NCBI RefSeq assembly: GCF_003150835.1
Contig: NZ_CP029479.1
Coordinates: 1,178,001 to 1,242,000, forward strand
Length of the DNA: 64,000 nucleotides
Source of the DNA: Phenylobacterium parvum
GTDB taxonomy: Bacteria > Pseudomonadota > Alphaproteobacteria > Caulobacterales > Caulobacteraceae
Direction: 5' to 3'
The notes beneath the pieces are model-generated. The model worked only from the letters and a program-made list of their open reading frames with translations. It did not search any database and was not told the DNA's origin. The translations under genes were made by a program, and so were the position numbers. Of this stretch, positions 19,788 through 27,812 are shown piece after piece; position 1 is the stretch's first letter, and each line of letters opens with the position of its first letter.

Positions 19788-21170
19788 ATGCTCGCGCACT
19801 TCGTCCGCTTCTTTTTCCTGTCCTGCGCCCTCGTGGCCCCCGCCCTTGCGCAGGCCGCACCTGCCGCCGCGCCTTCGCCGCCCGCCCAGGGGAGGGTGAT
19901 CGCGTCAGCTGACGGGCTGGACATCCTGTCCGGTCCCCGCCGCGTGGAGGTGGAGAACCGGATCCTGAAGGATCGGCTCGAGGGACTTCTGCCGAAGCTG
20001 ATGGCCGAGACCGGCCTGGACATGTGGCTGGTGATCAACCGGGAGTATGCCGAGGATCCGGTCTATTTCACCCTGGTTCCGCAGCCGTCCTTCGCCGCGC
20101 GCCGGACGACCATGCTGGTTTTCTTCCGCAAGGCCGACGGGACGGTCGAGCGGCTGTCGGTCAACCGGTATCCGCTGGGCGGGCCCTATACCTCGGCCTG
20201 GGCCGGAGGCGACCTCGACGCCCAATGGAAGGCCCTGGGCGAGGTCATCGCAAGCCGTGACCCCAAGCGGATCGGTGTCAATGTCTCGCGCGACTGGCCG
20301 GTGGCCGACGGCCTGACCTCGGCCCTGCATGAGCGGCTGCGCTCGGTGCTGCCCGCCGGATATGCCCAGCGCCTGACCCCGGCCGAGCCCCTGGTCATCC
20401 GCTGGCTTGAGACCCGAACGCCCGCCGAGGCCGACGTCTGGCCGCAGGTGGTCGCCCTGGCGCGCGGGGTGATCGGCGAGGCCTTCAGCGAGCGGGTCAT
20501 CACGCCGGGCGTCACCACGACGGAGGAGGTCGCCTGGTACATCCGGAGCCGGTACGAGGCCCTGGGCCTTCCGGTCTGGTTCTTCCCGGACGTGAACCTC
20601 CAGCGCCAGGGTGCGCCCTGTGCAGCGGATAGCCCGTTCTGCGGGGTGTCGGGCGTAATCCAGCGCGGCGACGTTCTGCATACCGACGTGGGGATCTGCT
20701 ACCTCAAGCTCTGCACGGACACCCAGGAGATGGGCTATGTCCTGAGGCCCGGAGAGACATCCCCGCCGGCTGGGCTGCAGGCTGCGCTGGCCGACGGCAA
20801 CCGCTGGCAGGACCTCTTGACCGCCGAGTTCGTCACAGGCCGCACGGGCAATGAGATCCTGGCGCGCACCCTGGAGGCCTCCCGCAAGGCTGGACTGCGC
20901 GCCAGCGTCTACAGCCATCCCCTGGGCTTCTTCGGCCATGCCCCCGGACCGACCATCGGCATGTGGGACAACCAGGGACCGACGCTGGTGCAGGGCGACT
21001 GGGCCCTGCGGCCGGACACGGGTTACGCCATCGAGGGCAATGTCCGGCGACAGGTCCCGGAATGGGGTGGGCAGTATGTCCTGATGAAGCTGGAGCAGAG
21101 CGCCCTCTTCGACGGACAGCGGGTGACCTATCTCGCCGGGCGGCAGACGCAATGGCATCTCGTGCGCTGA
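19788..21170 (+). CDS. secreted M24-family metallopeptidase (Xaa-Pro dipeptidase-like)
   Basis: A 460-residue pita-bread-fold peptidase with a signal peptide (FFFLSCALVAPALAQA), so it should act in the periplasm or outside. Metal-ligand positions of the M24 family can be traced: Asp residues in DVLHTDVGICYLKLCTD, His in GFFGHAPGPT, Glu in YAIEGN and Glu in MKLEQSA. An N-terminal creatinase-like domain precedes it. Whether it cleaves Xaa-Pro dipeptides or is a related non-peptidase member cannot be told. A strong GGGAGA site precedes the ATG. It is monocistronic or leads the lipoprotein gene 77 bases downstream. Confidence 0.82.
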   Translation: MLAHFVRFFFLSCALVAPALAQAAPAAAPSPPAQGRVIASADGLDILSGPRRVEVENRILKDRLEGLLPKLMAETGLDMWLVINREYAEDPVYFTLVPQPSFAARRTTMLVFFRKADGTVERLSVNRYPLGGPYTSAWAGGDLDAQWKALGEVIASRDPKRIGVNVSRDWPVADGLTSALHERLRSVLPAGYAQRLTPAEPLVIRWLETRTPAEADVWPQVVALARGVIGEAFSERVITPGVTTTEEVAWYIRSRYEALGLPVWFFPDVNLQRQGAPCAADSPFCGVSGVIQRGDVLHTDVGICYLKLCTDTQEMGYVLRPGETSPPAGLQAALADGNRWQDLLTAEFVTGRTGNEILARTLEASRKAGLRASVYSHPLGFFGHAPGPTIGMWDNQGPTLVQGDWALRPDTGYAIEGNVRRQVPEWGGQYVLMKLEQSALFDGQRVTYLAGRQTQWHLVR

Positions 21171-21247
21171 TCCCGGCCTTCGCCTAACGGTTTGTTTGCC
21201 GCATCCTGTTTTCTTCCTTCTGGAGACATCGGGCTTGGAGGAAGGGC

Positions 21248-22429
21248 ATGTCAGGTCGGGGCGTGTGGCGGTCTGGCCGCCATCTTGTGATTGCGGCGAC
21301 CGGGCTGGTGGCGGCAAGTTGCGGGAAGGCGGAGAAGGCCGCGGCGCCAGCGGCGGGTCCGCTTGTGGCGGCCTCGGCGCCGGCCAAACCCGCTCTCGAT
21401 CTCGGGCAGTGGTCCAACATCACCGAAGGCATAGGCTACAGCCTGAAGTTCCAGGGGGACCGCGCGGTCCTGGTGGAGTGCGAGACCGGCGGTTATTGCA
21501 GCGCGTACCGGGTCGAGAACGTGAAGTGGGACGGCCCGGCCGTGGAGATGGATATCCGCTTTCCCAACGGCGACCAGCGGTGGTCGGCCCGCGTCCAGGA
21601 CGATGGCGGCCTCAAGATCTGGGGCGGGATCTGGCGGCCCCAGGACCTCCTCAGGTGTGACGCCCCTACCGGGCGGGATGATTTCCCACCCTACCAGTGC
21701 CCGGCCGACGTCCCTCCGCCCGCCGAGCGGGGGACCGAGCTGAAGGGCCGGTTTCCGGCGGGGCCCGGAGCGCCCGGTTGGACGGGGATCACGGAATGGC
21801 CCGTGGGCGTGGCCAAGGTCCTGTGGGGCAGCGAGAGCAACGGGGCTGATCCCTGCCGTCCGGTGCTGGAGCCGCCCGCCGATGCGCCGGACGGCTGGAC
21901 CCGCTTCTGGACCTGGCGCGTCTACAACCCCGAAGAGCTGACAGAAACGGCGATCCTGTATCGCGTCGTCAAGCTGGGCGGCCGGACGAATACCGACCTC
22001 TCCGTCGTCCGGCGCCGGCAGCTCAGCGCCTGGGCCGCGGGCTCGCCTGGGCTGAAGGGAGTCTTCATGGCCTTCTATCCCACCGCGCCGGGCGGGATTC
22101 AGTCCTACTTCCGGATACATGGCCTGGAGCCGGGTGCAGCCGGGAAGCGCCCGGTCCTTCGCTCCTATTCCCAGGTCGGCCGCGGAGGCGAGGCGATAGA
22201 CCCCGGCGAGTCGCTGAGGCGATACCAGAGCGGTTCTCCCATGGAGGTGGGAGAGCACCGGGACATCGGCGCGCGGCGCACCGATGACGTCGAGGTCGCA
22301 TGTGAGCCCATCGACCTTGGGGTGTTCGTCAACCAGACCTACCGCTTGAGGGACGTGGCGGACGGCCGGGTGGAGCGTGGGTTGCTGACCTACCTGGTGG
22401 CTGACCTGACGGACTCCCACCCCAACTAG
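21248..22429 (+). CDS. putative lipoprotein of unknown function
   Basis: A 393-residue protein whose N-terminus (RHLVIAATGLVAASC) resembles a lipoprotein signal with the modified Cys at residue 25, followed by an Ala/Lys/Pro linker. The remainder is soluble and rich in Trp, Gly and Pro with several Cys. I recognise no domain. Compositional features (no membrane helix, many short beta-like stretches) suggest a periplasmic or surface-anchored beta protein. A good GGAGGAAGG site precedes the ATG. Codon use matches its neighbours. Confidence 0.6.
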   Translation: MSGRGVWRSGRHLVIAATGLVAASCGKAEKAAAPAAGPLVAASAPAKPALDLGQWSNITEGIGYSLKFQGDRAVLVECETGGYCSAYRVENVKWDGPAVEMDIRFPNGDQRWSARVQDDGGLKIWGGIWRPQDLLRCDAPTGRDDFPPYQCPADVPPPAERGTELKGRFPAGPGAPGWTGITEWPVGVAKVLWGSESNGADPCRPVLEPPADAPDGWTRFWTWRVYNPEELTETAILYRVVKLGGRTNTDLSVVRRRQLSAWAAGSPGLKGVFMAFYPTAPGGIQSYFRIHGLEPGAAGKRPVLRSYSQVGRGGEAIDPGESLRRYQSGSPMEVGEHRDIGARRTDDVEVACEPIDLGVFVNQTYRLRDVADGRVERGLLTYLVADLTDSHPN

Positions 22430-22441
22430 GTCCCGGGGCGG

Positions 22442-22873
22442 CTACCGTCGGAACCGGGTCGACAGGATGATGGCGGAGTTGGTCCGCTCGACCCCCGGCA
22501 TCAGGCCGATCCGGTCGATGGCGGCGTCCAGTTCCGACACGTTGGCGGCCGAGGCGATGGCGATCATGTCGTACTCTCCGCTGACGGAATGAAGTTCGCG
22601 CACCTGGGGCAGGGCGCGGGCCGCGGCCTCAACCGCCCTGGACTCACGGGGGGCGACCTTGATCAGGACATGGGCGCGAACGGCGCCGTCCTCGAGGGCG
22701 TCGGCCAGACGCAGGGAGTAGCCCCGGATCACGCCCGTGCGTTCAAGGCGCTCCAGACGGCCCTGCACCGTGGTGCGCGAGCGCCCGACCCGCCGGGCGA
22801 GGTCCGCCGTGCTCGCCCGGGCGTTCTCGCGCAGGGCGGCCAGAAGGGCCTGGTCGACTTCATCCAATTCCAT
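22442..22873 (-). CDS. Lrp/AsnC-family transcriptional regulator
   Basis: A 143-residue regulator: an N-terminal winged helix (LDEVDQALLAALRENARAS, RVGRSRTTVQGRLERLE) and a C-terminal RAM ligand-binding domain with VRELHSVSGEYDMIAI. Such proteins sense amino acids and often control the adjacent divergent gene; here that is the lysine/saccharopine dehydrogenase-like gene 121 bases away. It is thus probably a local lysine-responsive regulator. The ligand is inferred from context only. Confidence 0.93.
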   Translation of the reverse strand: MELDEVDQALLAALRENARASTADLARRVGRSRTTVQGRLERLERTGVIRGYSLRLADALEDGAVRAHVLIKVAPRESRAVEAAARALPQVRELHSVSGEYDMIAIASAANVSELDAAIDRIGLMPGVERTNSAIILSTRFRR

Positions 22874-22994
22874 TTCGTCGGCCTTCTACGGCGGAACGCC
22901 GGAATGCGTCCTGCGAATGAACGGATCGTACCTGTACACCGTCAGGTCCATCCGGCCCACTGCCCAGGCTCACGGAATCCCAGGGAGTCGGATC

Positions 22995-24104
22995 ATGAAG
23001 CGGGTGGCGATTGTCGGCGCGGGCAAGATCGGCGGCGTGATCGCCGACCTTCTGGCGGGGTCCGGAGACTATGAGGTCGAGGTCTTCGACGCCTCGGCCG
23101 ACAACCTTGAGCGCCTTGTCACACGCCGCCCGGTGGCCCGGCGGCGGATGGACGTGCGCAGCGAAGCCTTTCCTGAGGCCCTGGCGGGCGCCTTCGCCGT
23201 CCTCAACGCTGCGCCCTACCACGCCACCACGGCCGTGGCCCGCGCCGCCCGGCGGGCGGGTGTGCATTACCTGGACCTCACCGAGGACGTGGCCAGCACC
23301 CGGGAGGTCAAGGCCCTGGCGGAGGGCGCCCCCTGCGCCTTCATTCCTCAGTCCGGCCTCGCGCCCGGCTTCATCAGCATCGTGGCCAACGACCTGGCCG
23401 CCCAGTTCGACACGCTGGAGGACGTTCGCCTTCGTGTTGGGGCCCTGCCTCAGTTTCCCAGCAACACCCTGAACTACAACATCACCTGGAGCACGGACGG
23501 GGTCATCAACGAGTACTGCGAGCCCTGCGAGGCCATCGTGGATGGGCGCCTCCGCGAGACCCAGGCGCTGGAGGAGCGCGAGGAGTTTTCGCTGGATGGC
23601 GTGACCTATGAGGCCTTCAACACCTCGGGTGGGCTGGGAACCCTTTGCGAGACCCTCGCCGGGCGGGTGCGGAACCTGAACTACAGGACCATCCGCTATC
23701 CGGGGCATGCGGCGATCATGAAGACCCTGCTGCACGACCTGGGCCTGCGGGACCGGCGCGAGCTCCTTAAGGAGATCCTTGAGAACGCCGTGCCCTCGAC
23801 CCTCCAGGATGTGGTGGTGATCTTCGTCACGGTCAGTGGCCGGCGGCACGACGCCCTGGTGCAGGTCAGCTACGCAAACAAGGTCTACTCCGGCCCGGTC
23901 GAGGGGGTGATGCGCAGCGGCATCCAGATCACCACGGCCTCCGCCATCTGCGCCGTGCTGGACATGCTGGCGGCCGGCGACCTTCCCCAGTCGGGTTTTG
24001 TCCGGCAGGAACAGATTTCACTCGCGGCCTTTCTCGCCAACCGTTTTGGTCGCAATTACGCCGCCGCCGACACCGGCCTGCAGCCGGGTGCGCGGGTCGC
24101 CTGA
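22995..24104 (+). CDS. lysine 6-dehydrogenase / saccharopine dehydrogenase-like enzyme
   Basis: A 369-residue NAD(P)-dependent dehydrogenase with a Rossmann start (VAIVGAGKIGGVIADLL) and the family segments IPQSGLAPGFISI, FNTSGGLGTLCETL and NYRTIRYPGHAAIMK. These match both bacterial lysine 6-dehydrogenase and saccharopine dehydrogenase. Both routes yield alpha-aminoadipate semialdehyde from lysine, the substrate of the next gene, which starts 8 bases downstream. The start at 22995 has GGGAG upstream; the frame is open further upstream across the promoter region but without coding signs. The exact substrate (lysine or saccharopine) is unresolved. Confidence 0.82.
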   Translation: MKRVAIVGAGKIGGVIADLLAGSGDYEVEVFDASADNLERLVTRRPVARRRMDVRSEAFPEALAGAFAVLNAAPYHATTAVARAARRAGVHYLDLTEDVASTREVKALAEGAPCAFIPQSGLAPGFISIVANDLAAQFDTLEDVRLRVGALPQFPSNTLNYNITWSTDGVINEYCEPCEAIVDGRLRETQALEEREEFSLDGVTYEAFNTSGGLGTLCETLAGRVRNLNYRTIRYPGHAAIMKTLLHDLGLRDRRELLKEILENAVPSTLQDVVVIFVTVSGRRHDALVQVSYANKVYSGPVEGVMRSGIQITTASAICAVLDMLAAGDLPQSGFVRQEQISLAAFLANRFGRNYAAADTGLQPGARVA

Positions 24105-24112
24105 GAGGCCAA

Positions 24113-25630
24113 ATGACCGAAGTCTTCGAGAACCCCGTCCAGGACGCCCTCGCCCTCCTTGCCCGCCTGGGGGTTTCCCGCCTGGCCCTCGAGGGCGGCG
24201 ACCTGCCTGCCCACACGCCGATTACGGGCGAGGAGATCTGCCGGGTCGCCTCGGTCTCGCCCGCGGAGGCGTCGGTCCGGATCGGCGGAGCGCACGCGGC
24301 CTTCCTGGCTTGGCGACGCCTGCCGGCCCCGCGTCGCGGGGAGCTTGTCCGGCTTTTTGGAGAGGAGCTCAGGACCGCCAAGGCCGACCTCGGGCGCCTG
24401 GTGACCCTGGAGGCGGGGAAGGTGCTCTCCGAAGGCCTGGGTGAGGTCCAGGAGATGATCGACATCTGCGATTTCGCCGTCGGCCTCTCGCGCCAGCTCT
24501 ACGGCCTGACCCTGGCGACCGAGCGCCCGGACCACCGGATGATGGAGACCTGGCATCCCCTCGGCGTGGTCGGGGTGATCTCGGCCTTCAACTTCCCTGT
24601 GGCGGTCTGGTCCTGGAATGCGGCCTTGGCCCTAGTCTGCGGCAACGCCGTGGCCTGGAAGCCCTCGGAGAAGACCCCCCTGACCGCGCTGGCGGTCCAG
24701 GCCCTCTTCGAGCGCGCCGCCGCACGGTTCGGACCGGAAGCGCCGGAGGGGCTCTGCGTCCTGCTCCAGGGCGGCGCGGATATTGGCGCGCTCCTTGTGG
24801 ACGATCCGCGCGTACCGCTGGTCTCCGCCACGGGCTCCACCGCCATGGGGCGTAAGGTCGCGCCGCGCCTCGCCGCCCGCTTCGCCCGGGCCCTGCTGGA
24901 ACTCGGCGGCAACAACGCCGCCATTGTCGCGCCCAGCGCGGACCTGGAGCTGGCGGTGCGGGCGGTGGCCTTTTCCGCCATGGGCACGGCCGGCCAGAGG
25001 TGCACCACCCTGCGCCGCCTGTTCGTCCATGAGACCCGTTACGATGAGGTTCTCTCCCGATTGAAGGCGGTCTACGCCCGGGTCCGGGTTGGTGACCCGC
25101 GGGAGGAGGGGGTCCTGGTCGGGCCCCTGATCGACCCTGCGGCCGGGGAGGCCATGGCGGCGGCCCTGGCCGAGGCCGAGCGAGCCGGCGGGCGGATCCA
25201 CGGAGGCGGGCCCCTGGACCGGCCAGGGGTGTTTGTCCGTCCCGCCCTTGTGGAGATGCCCGGGCAGGCCGAGGTGGTCCTGCGCGAGACCTTCGCCCCG
25301 ATCCTCTACGTCATGCGCTACCGTGACCTCGCAGGGGCGATAGCCGCGCAGAACGCCGCACCGCAGGGCCTTTCGTCCTCGATCTTCACGCGGGACCTGC
25401 AGGAGGCCGAGCGCTTCCTGTCCGCGGAGGGATCGGACTGCGGCATCGCCAACGTAAACATCGGGCCGTCCGGCGCCGAGATCGGCGGGGCCTTTGGCGG
25501 CGAGAAGGAAACCGGCGGGGGCAGGGAGTCCGGCTCGGACAGCTGGAAGGCCTACATGCGTCGGGCGACCAACACGATCAACTATGGCTCGGCCCTTCCG
25601 CTCGCCCAGGGCGTGAGCTTCGAGGTCTGA
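24113..25630 (+). CDS. alpha-aminoadipate-semialdehyde dehydrogenase (ALDH7/antiquitin type)
   Basis: A 505-residue aldehyde dehydrogenase. The catalytic Cys is in GTAGQRCTTLRRL, the general-base Glu in LELGGNNAAIV and the cofactor region in SATGSTAMGRKV. The C-terminal signature GGAFGGEKETGGGRESGSD with SWKAYMRR is that of the antiquitin (ALDH7A1) group, which oxidises alpha-aminoadipate semialdehyde to alpha-aminoadipate. Position 8 bases after the dehydrogenase gene supports a two-step lysine degradation operon. Confidence 0.88.
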   Translation: MTEVFENPVQDALALLARLGVSRLALEGGDLPAHTPITGEEICRVASVSPAEASVRIGGAHAAFLAWRRLPAPRRGELVRLFGEELRTAKADLGRLVTLEAGKVLSEGLGEVQEMIDICDFAVGLSRQLYGLTLATERPDHRMMETWHPLGVVGVISAFNFPVAVWSWNAALALVCGNAVAWKPSEKTPLTALAVQALFERAAARFGPEAPEGLCVLLQGGADIGALLVDDPRVPLVSATGSTAMGRKVAPRLAARFARALLELGGNNAAIVAPSADLELAVRAVAFSAMGTAGQRCTTLRRLFVHETRYDEVLSRLKAVYARVRVGDPREEGVLVGPLIDPAAGEAMAAALAEAERAGGRIHGGGPLDRPGVFVRPALVEMPGQAEVVLRETFAPILYVMRYRDLAGAIAAQNAAPQGLSSSIFTRDLQEAERFLSAEGSDCGIANVNIGPSGAEIGGAFGGEKETGGGRESGSDSWKAYMRRATNTINYGSALPLAQGVSFEV

Positions 25631-25695
25631 GGCGCGGGGGCTCGCGCGCTGCTTTCGGCCCGTCTAGGGTCTGGAGGTTGTTGACAGGCGGATGC

Positions 25696-26037
25696 ATGGC
25701 GATTGCCCAGGAAGCCCCAGTCTTGGACGCTCTGGTGTTCGGGACGCCCGCGCCGCCGGATCCGTCCGGGTGGCGAATCCGGTTTGAGCGCGCGGTCAGG
25801 GCCCGCCGGCGGGTTCGCCTTTGCTACGAGGACGCCGGAGCCAAGATCACGGAACGCCGGGTGCGCCCACTGGAAGTGAACCATGTGGGCCAGGAATGGC
25901 GCCTGATCGCCTGGTGTGAGTTGCGCAGAGATTTCCGGGTTTTCCGTCTCGACCGGATGACTTCGGTCACCGTCCTACGGGGCGTCTTCCCGGAAGAGCC
26001 GGGCCGGACCCTGGTCGATTACCGGGAGGTGGTCTGA
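25696..26037 (+). CDS. stand-alone WYL-domain protein
   Basis: A 113-residue protein consisting almost entirely of a WYL domain: FERAVRARRRVRLCYED, RVRPLEVNHVGQEWRLIAWCELRRDFRVFRLDRM. WYL domains bind small ligands or nucleic acid and normally follow a helix-turn-helix; there is none here. The start is set at ATG 25696, with TTG 25678 as the alternative directly abutting a GGAGG. It ends exactly where the convergent beta-lactamase-like gene ends (shared TGATCA). Confidence 0.78.
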   Translation: MAIAQEAPVLDALVFGTPAPPDPSGWRIRFERAVRARRRVRLCYEDAGAKITERRVRPLEVNHVGQEWRLIAWCELRRDFRVFRLDRMTSVTVLRGVFPEEPGRTLVDYREVV

Positions 26038-27156
26038 TCAGGCCGCGCCCTCCAGGGCCAGGACGGCCTTGGCGAGCAACTGGAAGACGGCCGACCGGCG
26101 GTCCACCTGGTTCACCGTACCGGCGAGGAAGAGCCCGCTCCCAGGACTATGGAAGATCACGGCGCCGGACAGGCCGGAATGGCCGATCAGGGGCGGCAGC
26201 TTGCGGAACCCGGTCATGGCGGCCGGCAGCTGGAAGCGCATCATCCCGGTCCCGTACTCCAGCGGGAAGAACATGGGCCGGAAGTCCTGCAGGGCGGAGA
26301 GCCGGCTGAGGTCAAAGAGCCGCCCCTCGAAGAAGGCTCGGACGAAGGCCAGGGCTTCACGCGGCGTGGTCACCACCCCGCCGTCGGCCTGGGTGAAGGC
26401 CATGTAGCGCGGGATGCGCATCTCGGCCTCGCGGTAGCGCAGGGGGCGGGGGTGAGTGTCCTCGGGGTCTGAGTAGATCCAGGTCGACCGCAGCGACAGG
26501 GGCTCGACGATCCGCCGCCGGAAGACCTCTGCAAAGGCCGCCCCCTCGACGGCTTCGATCACCTTGCCGAGCACCTGGTAGTTGGCGTCGGAATAGATCG
26601 CCTTGTCCTGGACGCCGGGAGGCGCGTGCGCGCCCAGGCGGCGGGTGATGTCCATGGCTTCAGGGAAGGTGAGCCCCCGGTCACGCCCCTGGGTCAGGTC
26701 GGTGAACAGGCCCTTCCGGCCACTGTCGGGCTCGAAGAAGTCGGGAAGACCGCTGGTATGCGCCATCAGGTGGCGAAGGGTGATCGCCTCTGTCCGGTCC
26801 TGTCCGCCGAAGGTGTTGAGGCCCTGGGTCTCCGGCCCGGAGATGTGGCGTCGGAAGGGTGAGTCGAGGTCGATCCGGCCCTCCTGGACCATCTGCAGGA
26901 GAAGGGCGGTGACATAGAGCTTGGTGGTCGATGCGGCGAAGTAGGGGGTGTCGAGGCCAATGTCGCCCTGCGCAGCCTCGAAGGTCCGCCGGTCCCGGGC
27001 GCGGTAGGCGATCAGCGCTGCGCCCGGGTGGTAGGGGCCGTCGGGAAGCAGGCCCTCAAGGCCCGGCGAAGGTCCGGCGCAGGCCGCAGGCGCCAGCAGG
27101 AGGGCCGGGGCCGCCAGGAGGTGGCGGCGCGTTATGACGATCGAGGTGGGGAGCAT
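26038..27156 (-). CDS. serine beta-lactamase/class C-like hydrolase
   Basis: A 372-residue penicillin-binding-protein-fold hydrolase. The catalytic SxxK is at residues 76-79 (STTK), the second motif is YSDAN (usual YSN or YxN) and the third is HSG in GHSGLSG, replacing KTG. The N-terminus RRHLLAAPALLLAPAACA resembles a Tat or lipoprotein signal, so it is exported. Members include esterases, D-amino-acid peptidases and class C beta-lactamases; the HSG motif favours an esterase or peptidase over resistance. It has its own promoter upstream. Confidence 0.83.
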   Translation of the reverse strand: MLPTSIVITRRHLLAAPALLLAPAACAGPSPGLEGLLPDGPYHPGAALIAYRARDRRTFEAAQGDIGLDTPYFAASTTKLYVTALLLQMVQEGRIDLDSPFRRHISGPETQGLNTFGGQDRTEAITLRHLMAHTSGLPDFFEPDSGRKGLFTDLTQGRDRGLTFPEAMDITRRLGAHAPPGVQDKAIYSDANYQVLGKVIEAVEGAAFAEVFRRRIVEPLSLRSTWIYSDPEDTHPRPLRYREAEMRIPRYMAFTQADGGVVTTPREALAFVRAFFEGRLFDLSRLSALQDFRPMFFPLEYGTGMMRFQLPAAMTGFRKLPPLIGHSGLSGAVIFHSPGSGLFLAGTVNQVDRRSAVFQLLAKAVLALEGAA

Positions 27157-27197
27157 GGATCTGCAGCGGCGTCAGGGCGGTGAGTGTACGAAGTAAA

Positions 27198-27226
27198 ATC
27201 AAATTGAGCTGGCATGCCCCTGTCAA
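27198..27226 (-). promoter_or_regulatory. sigma70-like promoter of the beta-lactamase-like gene
   Basis: On the minus strand a perfect TTGACA (27226-27221) and TTTGAT (27203-27198) are separated by 17 bases, which would place the start of transcription near 27190, about 35 bases before the ATG. Confidence 0.6.
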
Positions 27227-27312
27227 GCGAACGCGCATGGCCCCTGGTCTCAAGTTTGGGCATGACGCCGGCCGTGGGCCTCGACGGCGTCAAGCCGCCC
27301 TGACTGGAAAGG

Positions 27313-27340
27313 TTGACCCCTGCGGATTCCCCCCTTTAAC
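27313..27340 (+). promoter_or_regulatory. sigma70-like promoter of the marR-MATE pair
   Basis: TTGACC at 27313-27318 and TTTAAC at 27335-27340, separated by 16 bases. The predicted transcription start falls within the palindrome that follows, as expected for a repressor-controlled promoter. Confidence 0.5.
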
Positions 27341-27352
27341 GTGCATATGCAC
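27341..27352. promoter_or_regulatory. MarR-type operator palindrome GTGCATATGCAC
   Basis: A perfect 12-bp palindrome flanked by TTAA on both sides (one base further on the left). It lies right after the -10 box and 16 bases before the marR GTG, the classic position of an autoregulatory MarR site. Confidence 0.6.
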
Positions 27353-27368
27353 TTAATGGAGCCCTGTC

Positions 27369-27812
27369 GTGGAAGACCCGGGTGACCTGCTCGACCCTGT
27401 CCACTGCGTGAGCCACGCCCTCCAGCGAACGGCGCGCAGGGTGGCTGCGGTCTATGCCGATGAACTGAGGGCCTGCGGCCTGAGCCCGGGCCAGTTTCCA
27501 CTCCTGCAGACCCTCGCGGCGGCCGGGGGAGGGGCGGCGATGTCCGTACTGGCCGACCGTCTGGGCATGGACCGGACGACCCTGACCCGGAACCTCGGGC
27601 CGCTGGAGAAGGCCGGGCTGGTGACACGAGGTCGCGACGCCGGAGATGGCCGGGTTCGCCGGGTCCGGATTACCGACCAGGGGCGCAGCCGCCTTGCCGA
27701 AGGGCGTATCGCCTGGCGACGGGCCCAGGCCCTGACCCTCAGGCGCTTCGGCGATGACGCCTGGCGAAATCTTGAGACCGACCTGCGACGCCTGAGGAGG
27801 GCCCTGTCATGA
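27369..27812 (+). CDS. MarR-family transcriptional regulator
   Basis: A 147-residue winged-helix repressor. Recognisable parts are the helical dimerisation N-terminus (DPVHCVSHALQRTARRV), SPGQFPLLQTLAA, the recognition helix MDRTTLTRNLGPLEKAGLV and the wing GDGRVRRVRITDQG. The GTG start is supported by GGAG seven bases upstream; the ATG at 27357 is out of frame. It overlaps the MATE transporter gene by four bases, so it likely represses that gene and itself through the palindrome upstream, and is released by a ligand that the pump exports. Confidence 0.92.
   Translation: MEDPGDLLDPVHCVSHALQRTARRVAAVYADELRACGLSPGQFPLLQTLAAAGGGAAMSVLADRLGMDRTTLTRNLGPLEKAGLVTRGRDAGDGRVRRVRITDQGRSRLAEGRIAWRRAQALTLRRFGDDAWRNLETDLRRLRRALS

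Noticed and set aside
25681..25686. TTGACA as a -35 box
   Set aside because: It is only 10 bases from the WYL start codon, too close for a promoter of that gene, and no matching -10 box follows before the ATG.
26038..27156. Beta-lactam resistance gene
   Set aside because: The third motif is HSG rather than KTG and there is no ampR-like regulator; the family is mostly esterases and peptidases.
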